Shown: positions 58,623 through 64,000 of the stretch, piece by piece
How the letters are laid out: each line of letters begins with the position of its first letter
Numbering within the stretch: position 1 is the first letter of the stretch
Source of the DNA: JAMXLO01 sp963818775
GTDB taxonomy: Bacteria; Pseudomonadota; Alphaproteobacteria; Acetobacterales; Acetobacteraceae
DNA length: 64,000 nt
Direction of reading: 5' to 3'
NCBI GenBank assembly: GCA_963818775.1
Contig: CAWFUF010000006.1
Location: forward strand, 124,001-188,000
The notes under the pieces: generated by a model
The model's input: only the letters and a program-made list of their open reading frames with translations
What the model was told of the DNA's origin: nothing
The model's database searches: none
Position numbers and translations under genes: made by a program

Positions 58623-59722
58623 CAGCGCACCTCCAGGTCGGCTTGCAGGGCACCAGCCGCCTTGATCATCTGCAGGATGCTGATCAGATCGCGCGGCCCG
58701 ATGCCGAGCGCGTTCAGGCTGGCCACCAGGTCGCGCAGCGTCACGCTGCCCGGCAGGATGCCGAGCTTGCGGTCATGCTGGTCGTCAACCTGAATTTGGG
58801 TGCGGGGCACGACGGTGGTGGTGCCGTTGGACAATGGCGCCGGCTGGCTCACCTCCGGCGTCTCTGTGACCCGGATGGTCAGGTTGCCCTGGGCGATCGC
58901 CACAGTGCTGATCCGCACGTTGGCACCCATCACGACTGTTCCACTGGATTCCTCGATCACCACGATGGCGGGGCTATCGGGCTCGACACGAAGGTCCTCG
59001 AGCGCGGCGAGCGTCTCGATCGGGTCGCGGTTGCCGAAGTCGAGCGCCACCGTCCGCGGATCGGTGGCCTTTGCCACCGGGCCGACCGCCTGGTTGATAG
59101 CGGTCGCGATACGACGCGCGGTCGTCAGGTCCGGATTGCGCAGGCCGAGACGAAGCGCGTTGGACTTGTCGAGGTGATAGACGACCTCTCGCTCCACTGT
59201 GGCGCCGTTGGCGATGCGCGCCGAGGTCGGGACGCCGCGGGTCACCGAACTGGCAGCGCCACGCGCGGCGATTGCGCCGGTTGCCAGCGCGCCCTGGGCC
59301 ACGCCGTAAACCTCGCCGTCGGCGGCGAGCAGGGGCGTTACCAGCAAGGTGCCGCCGGTGAGGTTGGTGGCGTCGCCCAGGGCGGAGACGGCAACATCGA
59401 TGCGGCTGCCGCTGCGCGCGAAGGCAGGCAGATCGGCGGTCACCATGACGGCGGCGATGTTCTTGGTGGACAGCTTGGCCACCTGGTCGCGTGTATTCAC
59501 ACCGAGCCGCTCCAGCATCCCGATCAGCAATTCGCGGGTGAACACGGCGTTGTCGAGCTTGTCGCCTGTGTTATTCAGCCCGACCACCAGGCCGTAGCCG
59601 ATAAGCTGGTTCTCGCGGATGCCCTCCACATCCGCGATGTCCTTGATGCGCACCTGGGCCAGGCACGGCAGAGCGGCCACGAGGGCAGTCAGCAGGGCCA
59701 GCATATGGAGGAAGCGGTTCAA
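58622..59722 (-). CDS. flgI: Flagellar P-ring protein FlgI
   Basis: The 366-residue periplasmic P-ring subunit has the signal peptide NRFLHMLALLTALVAALPCLAQ. FlgI segments follow: VRIKDIADVEGIRENQLIGYGLVVGLNNTGD, the central GGTLLVTPLLAADGEVYGVAQGA and the C-terminal LNALGIGPRDLISILQMIKAAGALQADLEV. The start is read as TTG at 59722 because GAGG is correctly spaced before it and it adds a basic residue ahead of the hydrophobic core; ATG 59704 would leave no such charge. It is divergent from fliX. Confidence 0.93.
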   Translation of the reverse strand: MNRFLHMLALLTALVAALPCLAQVRIKDIADVEGIRENQLIGYGLVVGLNNTGDKLDNAVFTRELLIGMLERLGVNTRDQVAKLSTKNIAAVMVTADLPAFARSGSRIDVAVSALGDATNLTGGTLLVTPLLAADGEVYGVAQGALATGAIAARGAASSVTRGVPTSARIANGATVEREVVYHLDKSNALRLGLRNPDLTTARRIATAINQAVGPVAKATDPRTVALDFGNRDPIETLAALEDLRVEPDSPAIVVIEESSGTVVMGANVRISTVAIAQGNLTIRVTETPEVSQPAPLSNGTTTVVPRTQIQVDDQHDRKLGILPGSVTLRDLVASLNALGIGPRDLISILQMIKAAGALQADLEVR

Positions 59723-59876
59723 GGCGGCCTCGGCGGTAGCAGGTGTGTAAGGAATTTGCGTCAGTCTCGCGCTGTAGAGGGCAAGTCCCGTGCCAGCGCG
59801 AAACAACCGCAGAAGGCCGGGTCTTCCCTCTGACGGGCCGGCATGATCTGCCGGGCGAGCACAAGGAGCCGGGTTC

Positions 59877-60278
59877 ATGACAGGCATCGAGGGCGTAGGC
59901 TGGCCGATCAGGCCTCGTGCCGTGAGCCGCGCAGCATCGAGGTCCGAATTCACGATGCCGCCCGAGCCCGGCGATCCGGGCCAGGCAGCGGCGGTCGCGG
60001 AGACGCCCGCCATGTCGCCCGCGTCGATGCTCAGCTTGCAGGAGGTGGGCGGGGAGACGGTCGAGGATCGCGAGGCGCGCCGGCACGGCAACAACATGCT
60101 TGCCGCGCTGGGTGAGCTGCAGCGGGCCCTCCTGGCCGGCGGCGGAGATGCAGAGGCGCTGCAGCGATTGATGGATCTGTCTACTTCAGTGGTGCGGGCG
60201 AAGGATCCACGACTGGCGGCCCTGGTTTCGGCGATCGTCGTGCGAGCGCGGGTCGAGCTGGCGCGACGTCAGCTCTGA
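59877..60278 (+). CDS. fliX: Flagellar assembly regulator FliX
   Basis: The 133-residue protein matches FliX in its second half: MLSLQEVGGETVEDREARRHGNNMLAALGELQRALLAGGGDAEALQRLMDL and DPRLAALVSAIVVRARVELARR. FliX couples flagellar basal-body assembly to FlbD-dependent transcription in Caulobacter and relatives. It is divergent from flgI over 154 bp, the usual arrangement. The N-terminal 45 residues are poorly conserved and disordered. Confidence 0.85.
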   Translation: MTGIEGVGWPIRPRAVSRAASRSEFTMPPEPGDPGQAAAVAETPAMSPASMLSLQEVGGETVEDREARRHGNNMLAALGELQRALLAGGGDAEALQRLMDLSTSVVRAKDPRLAALVSAIVVRARVELARRQL

Positions 60279-60455
60279 GCGGCGGCGAAATAGTTGCATG
60301 GCAGATTGGTGAAGCTGTTCACGCGCTCTTGGCGCGGCTATCAGCCGTCGCTATAAGCCCGCGCAATTGCGATCCATGACGGGCCGGGGGGTTCCGCGGC
60401 TTCCGACAAGCCCAGGGCGGGAGCGCAGCGCGAGGAAAGGCAGGACCGGCACGCC

Positions 60456-60872
60456 ATGATGGTGACACTACCCCCCGACTACCGACCGACCGACGGTGAG
60501 GAGTTCATGAACCCCATCCAGGTCGAATACTTTCGCCAGAAACTACTCCGCTGGCGCACCGACCTTCTGAAGGAGGCGGACGGCACGTTGGCCAGCTTGT
60601 CCGAGGGCGGTATCCACGAGGCCGACATAACCGACCGGGCCAGCGTGGAGACGGACCGGGCGCTGGAACTGCGCACTCGCGACCGGGCGCGCAAGCTGAT
60701 CTCCAAGATCGACCAGGCGCTGATCCGGATCGAGAACGGCAGCTACGGCTTCTGCGAGGAGACTGGCGAGCCGATCGGCCTGCGCCGACTGGAGGCCCGC
60801 CCCATCGCCACCCTCTCGATCGAGGCGCAGGAACGGCACGAGCGCATGGAGCGGGTGCACCGCGACGACTGA
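60456..60872 (+). CDS. dksA: RNA polymerase-binding protein DksA
   Basis: The 138-residue protein binds the RNA polymerase secondary channel and acts with ppGpp. The coiled-coil arms carry the tip ADITDRASVETDRALELRTRDRARKLISKIDQAL. The zinc-finger region reads YGFCEETGEPIGLRRLEARPIATLSIEAQERHER, with one cysteine instead of four, a known alphaproteobacterial pattern. ATG 60456 lies just before a second in-frame ATG at 60459. It is transcribed toward the LLM gene and away from the flagellar block. Confidence 0.93.
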   Translation: MMVTLPPDYRPTDGEEFMNPIQVEYFRQKLLRWRTDLLKEADGTLASLSEGGIHEADITDRASVETDRALELRTRDRARKLISKIDQALIRIENGSYGFCEETGEPIGLRRLEARPIATLSIEAQERHERMERVHRDD

Positions 60873-60880
60873 ACGCCGTG

Positions 60881-60908
60881 GCGGGGCGAACCGTCGGCTA
60901 CGCCCCGC
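60881..60908. terminator. Hairpin between convergent dksA and LLM genes
   Basis: GCGGGGCG (60881-60888) and CGCCCCGC (60901-60908) form an 8-bp stem with a 12-base loop; no T run follows. The right arm overlaps the end of the LLM gene, including the codons just before its stop at 60898-60900. Confidence 0.35.
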
Positions 60909-62040
60909 TGAACGCCGGCATCACGTCGCGGGCGAACCAGCGGAGCTGCTCCTCGAACTCGTGAGGCGACAGGCCCTCGGCCCAGTGGATCATGTAGTCC
61001 TCGAGGCCGGGATACTTCGCCTCGATCGACTTGATGCCATCAATCACCTGCCCCGGCGGACCGCAGAACCACGCCTTTTGCGCCACGCCGTCGCGCAGTG
61101 ACGGGATCTTCGCCGGCGCGCCCGGCGTGCCCCACGTCCGCCCCTGTTCATCCGCATACCGCACGAAGCCGAAGGGCGCGAACCACTTGTAGCGCTCGTC
61201 GTGCGCCGGCTCGACGCGCCGGATCGCCTCCTCCTGGCTGCCGGCGAGATACAGCCCAGTTCCCCATATCATGTCCTGCCCCAGCTTCTTGGCCTGTCCA
61301 TGCTTCGCGCACGCGTCCTGATAGGCGCGCACAACATCGTCCAGGATCTTCTCGCCGTTCAGCGTGACCATCGCCTTGAGGCCGTACTTCGCCATCATGT
61401 CGATGGTCTTGCCGGAGGCGACCGGCATCCAGACCTCCACCGGCAGGTGCTTCGGCCGCGGCACCATGGTGATGTCCTTGAGCTGATAGCCGCGATACTC
61501 CACCTCGGGCGGGCAGGTGAAATACTTGCCCTTGAACGCGACGTGCTCCTGGTTGAAGCAGGCCAGCATGAGCTGGAGCTGCTCCTCGAAGTATTCGCGG
61601 TTCTTGTCGGCGTCGATCAGCGGTGCGCCAAAAGTCTCCACCTCGCGCGTGTGATAACCGCGGCCGACGCCCATGATGACGCGGCCGTCGGTGACGATGT
61701 CGGCCATCGCATAGTCCTCGGCCAGCCGGATCGGATGCCACATCGGCAGCACGTTGAACGCGCAGCCGAACTTCAGGCGCTTCGTCTGGGTAGCGAGCCA
61801 GAGGCCCAACTGCACCAAGTTTGGCAGGCACTCGTAGCCTTCGTGCTGGAAGTGGTGCTCCGCGGTCCACAGCGCGTGGTAGCCGCACTCGTCCATCACC
61901 TGGGCGATGTGGCGGGTGGTGAAGAAGACTTCGCTGAGGCGCTCGTTCGGGTAGCGGCGGTCGTTCGCAGCGGTGCCGTCGAGGCCAACGTTATCGAGAT
62001 CGATCTGGCCGACGTAGAGGACGTGGAAGCGTTTGATCAT
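60898..62040 (-). CDS. LLM-class flavin-dependent oxidoreductase
   Basis: The 380-residue luciferase-like TIM barrel shows the N-terminal FHVLYVGQIDLDNVG and TAEHHFQHEGYECLPNLVQLGLWLA. It also has IRLAEDYAMADIVTDGRVIMGVGRGYHTREVETFGAPL, typical of the bacterial-luciferase-like FMN/F420 oxidoreductases. It probably uses FMNH2 to oxidise a small molecule. It converges on dksA and is divergent from the protease gene. The substrate is unknown. Confidence 0.87.
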   Translation of the reverse strand: MIKRFHVLYVGQIDLDNVGLDGTAANDRRYPNERLSEVFFTTRHIAQVMDECGYHALWTAEHHFQHEGYECLPNLVQLGLWLATQTKRLKFGCAFNVLPMWHPIRLAEDYAMADIVTDGRVIMGVGRGYHTREVETFGAPLIDADKNREYFEEQLQLMLACFNQEHVAFKGKYFTCPPEVEYRGYQLKDITMVPRPKHLPVEVWMPVASGKTIDMMAKYGLKAMVTLNGEKILDDVVRAYQDACAKHGQAKKLGQDMIWGTGLYLAGSQEEAIRRVEPAHDERYKWFAPFGFVRYADEQGRTWGTPGAPAKIPSLRDGVAQKAWFCGPPGQVIDGIKSIEAKYPGLEDYMIHWAEGLSPHEFEEQLRWFARDVMPAFSGA

Positions 62041-62220
62041 GGAGGTTTCCGAGGCTGTTGGGATCTGTTCACGGTACTATGCCAGCTTGTCCCAGATCGC
62101 GCCAAGCGCCTCACATACTCCTCTACATGCTGCTTGCTTCCGAACGCAGGAGTCATGAGATTTGGGTTGATCGACGAATGCCGGGGGAGTAATCGCCCCC
62201 GGCACTCTAAGGAGACTAAA

Positions 62221-63207
62221 ATGTCGGCGAATTTCTCCGCAGTCTGGAAGGATTGCGGTTTTCTTGCCGGGACGCCGCCGTTCCTGGTCATACCCCGCGA
62301 GGGCATTGGCCTCGTGTATCTCAACGGGGTTCGGTCACTTGATGTCAGTCGGGACCTCAAGTTCGATGGTGGAAGTCTCGCCGTCCGACCGGTGAGTCCG
62401 AGTGATCTACAGCGCAATCTCATGAGATACGCACAGAACTTTCCGTCTGACGCGCTAGGCGATGTCCTATCGCTCTCCATCGGCATACAGAATACGATAC
62501 GATTTGGCAGCACGCTGCTTTCTGTCGAGGGGCGTGTTTCTGGTCGCACCGTCTCCCTCGATTACGTCACCAAAGCCGATCGAGCGAAAATGGACGTATA
62601 TGCGGCATCGCGCACCTCGATTGCCGTCTCGTTTCGGTTTGCCCGCTACCAGGACAGTACCGGGCAGTTGAAGGGCGGTACGACGCTCGTGCCGTCTTAT
62701 GCCGATGAACTCGTCCGGATCCTCAACAGGCTGTACCTTCCGTCCGCCAACGTCGAACTTCGATTGAAAAGCTCGCAGTATGTGGACCTGGCTCAAAAGC
62801 TCGGTGACTCGATCTCGCAGGACAGCTTCCTACAGAATGTTGCACCGCGCCGCGATACAGGGGCTGACATGACTGTTTTCTTCGTCGGGAAATACCGCGG
62901 CACGGACGATCCACTTGGGCAGGCGTTTCCAGACATCGATTGTGCTGTCGTGGATGACTCACCCCTGCAATACCTTGCTCCGCAAACGGCCTGGCCGGGC
63001 GCATCGCTGACTGACGAGCAGTTGAGCGTTTTGGTGAATCCCACCGGAAGAGCCAAATCCGACCGGGATCTGCATGTCGTGCTCGCCCATGAGATCGCTC
63101 ACCTGCTCGGCGCCGGCCACAACAACGAACAAGACAACCTGATGTCGATGAACCGTCAGGATTTCAAGTTCAGCAAGGACACGGTAAGGGCCGTGAGCCC
63201 GAATTAA
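62221..63207 (+). CDS. Predicted metzincin-type zinc metalloprotease
   Basis: The 328-residue protein has a zinc-binding motif LAHEIAHLLGAGHNN (H290-E-x-x-H-x-x-G-x-x-H300) followed by a probable Met-turn in NLMSM (308-310), the metzincin signature. The first ~280 residues are beta-rich with no recognised domain. No signal peptide is visible, so it may be cytoplasmic or exported by another route. ATG 62221 follows AAGGAGACTAAA; the very long frame extending upstream into the LLM gene is unsupported. The target is unknown. Confidence 0.75.
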   Translation: MSANFSAVWKDCGFLAGTPPFLVIPREGIGLVYLNGVRSLDVSRDLKFDGGSLAVRPVSPSDLQRNLMRYAQNFPSDALGDVLSLSIGIQNTIRFGSTLLSVEGRVSGRTVSLDYVTKADRAKMDVYAASRTSIAVSFRFARYQDSTGQLKGGTTLVPSYADELVRILNRLYLPSANVELRLKSSQYVDLAQKLGDSISQDSFLQNVAPRRDTGADMTVFFVGKYRGTDDPLGQAFPDIDCAVVDDSPLQYLAPQTAWPGASLTDEQLSVLVNPTGRAKSDRDLHVVLAHEIAHLLGAGHNNEQDNLMSMNRQDFKFSKDTVRAVSPN

Positions 63208-63279
63208 CTGGCCTCCGTGCGCCGACGCTTTCTTGCGGGCGTGGCCGCGTCCGCAACCCATACCGGGAGCAGAGACCAG

Positions 63280-63903
63280 ATGAACCTGATCGACCTCACC
63301 CACACCTTCGACCAGGACATGCCGGTCTATCCCGGTGATCCAATCCCCAGGTTTGAACAGACGGCCCGCCTCGCCCAGGATGGCTTCAACGCATGCTGCC
63401 TGTGCAGTGGGATGCATGTGGGGACCCATATGGACGCGCCTCTCCACATGATCGCCGGCGGCAAATTCGTGTGCGACGTGCCCACCAGCCAATTCTTCGG
63501 GCGCGGCCGTCTGATCGATGCTCGCGCGCGTGCCACAGTGACGCCGGATCTATTGCGCGCGGCCCGCGTCACCCGTGGCGATATCGTGCTGGTAATGACG
63601 GGATGGTACAAGCGCTTTCGCGACGATGCGTACTATCGGGACTTCCCGGAGGTCGCACCCGACTTTGCGCGCGAGCTGGTGAGCCTCGGCGCGTCGATCA
63701 TTGGCCTGGACACGCCAAGCCCCGATCGTTCGCCGTTCGAGGTCCACAAGATCCTGTTGGCGGGACAGGTGCTGATCATAGAAAATCTGACCAACCTGGA
63801 GGCGCTCGCGGCAGTCGATGCGTTCGATGTCGTGGCTCTCCCGACCAAACTGCAGTGCGAGGCGGCGCCGGTGCGTGTTGTTGCGCGGCCACACGGCACG
63901 TAA
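63280..63903 (+). CDS. Cyclase-family (kynurenine formamidase-like) metal hydrolase
   Basis: The 207-residue protein carries the metal-binding H-x-G-T-H-x-D-x-P-x-H motif as HVGTHMDAPLH. The N-terminal LIDLTHTFDQDMPVYPGDP and C-terminal IIGLDTPSPDRSPFEVHKILL and IENLTNLEAL are typical of the cyclase/KynB family. These enzymes hydrolyse N-formyl or other amide/ester substrates. Without kynU or kynA nearby a kynurenine role is not supported. It lies 72 bp after the protease gene on the same strand. Confidence 0.88.
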   Translation: MNLIDLTHTFDQDMPVYPGDPIPRFEQTARLAQDGFNACCLCSGMHVGTHMDAPLHMIAGGKFVCDVPTSQFFGRGRLIDARARATVTPDLLRAARVTRGDIVLVMTGWYKRFRDDAYYRDFPEVAPDFARELVSLGASIIGLDTPSPDRSPFEVHKILLAGQVLIIENLTNLEALAAVDAFDVVALPTKLQCEAAPVRVVARPHGT

Positions 63904-63920
63904 GCGAGGGACACGGAACA

Positions 63921-64000
63921 ATGCGCCACCGGCGACAGACATCCCGCGCCGCCCTTGTACTGCTGGCCGCAGTTGCAGTCTGCCGCCCGGGCGCCGGATC
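63921..64000 (+). CDS. Start of a secreted protein (partial, cut by window end)
   Basis: An ATG at 63921, after GAGGGACACG, opens a frame MRHRRQTSRAALVLLAAVAVC with a basic N-terminus and hydrophobic core, a typical signal peptide. The rest lies outside the window. It is 17 bp after the cyclase-family gene, so it may share its transcript, and could encode a periplasmic binding protein or enzyme; the sequence does not tell. Confidence 0.6.
   Translation, partial: MRHRRQTSRAALVLLAAVAVCRPGAG

Noticed and set aside
61201..62220. Upstream extension of the protease frame by 340 codons
   Set aside because: It runs antisense through the LLM gene; ATG 62221 with a strong ribosome site is the better start.
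1..64000. tRNA, rRNA, CRISPR arrays, integrases, transposases
   Set aside because: No T-loop/CCA-like tRNA signature, regularly spaced repeat array or recombinase motif was noticed by eye; a covariance-model search could still find a missed tRNA.

Overview
The window is GC-rich, densely coded bacterial chromosome with short intergenic gaps and many overlapping start/stop codons. An alphaproteobacterium is the best fit, probably in the Rhodospirillales/Acetobacteraceae neighbourhood. The reasons are FliX (an alphaproteobacterial flagellar regulator), a UPF0262 protein, a DksA with only one of the usual four zinc cysteines, and alphaproteobacterial-type short repeats. The lineage is an inference from gene content. 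No rRNA, tRNA, CRISPR array, integrase or transposase was seen.

Layout. 0-8 kb: a partial XRE regulator, a glyoxylate-route pair (hyi, garR), an AI-2E family permease, a GT2 glycosyltransferase, and a NitT/TauT-type ABC importer (fused double permease plus ATPase) without a binding protein. 8-16 kb: dut, an HpaB-like flavin monooxygenase, zwf followed one base later by an iolE-like gene, and several small or orphan secreted proteins. 16.9-22.9 kb: a molybdenum island with modE (DNA-binding domain only), mop, a BtuF-like binding protein, modABC, trmO, and a cysteine-free protein with two molybdopterin-binding-like repeats. Two ModE-box-like palindromes with identical 10-base spacing sit upstream of the modABC unit and of the duplicated-domain gene. 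23-33 kb: an acyl-CoA-dehydrogenase-fold monooxygenase, a two-gene RND efflux system, a MarR/DHA2 efflux pair and a GMC oxidoreductase. 33-46 kb: redox and housekeeping genes (mtnA, UPF0262, aldehyde dehydrogenase with DUF779, MFS permease, cysK) and an orphan membrane/coiled-coil pair. 46-54 kb: an allantoinase-like amidohydrolase, prpD and prpC, a lysine-rich histone-like protein, and the 3-oxo-tetronate pair otnC/otnK.

53.9-57.9 kb holds the most unusual locus: five tightly coupled minus-strand genes. In transcription order they are a RibD-type reductase, an alcohol-dehydrogenase-like protein without the catalytic-zinc cysteine, a 6-pyruvoyl/6-carboxy-tetrahydropterin synthase homologue with an altered active site, a GT4 glycosyltransferase and a SAM methyltransferase. 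Their order suggests a pathway making a modified, glycosylated and methylated pteridine-like compound (inference). They lie between flagellar genes (flgI, flgJ, a flgN-like gene) and otnK on the same strand.

57.9-64 kb: the flagellar P-ring block with divergent fliX, dksA, a LLM-class flavin oxidoreductase, a cytoplasmic-looking metzincin-type protease, a cyclase-family metal hydrolase, and the start of a secreted protein cut by the window edge.
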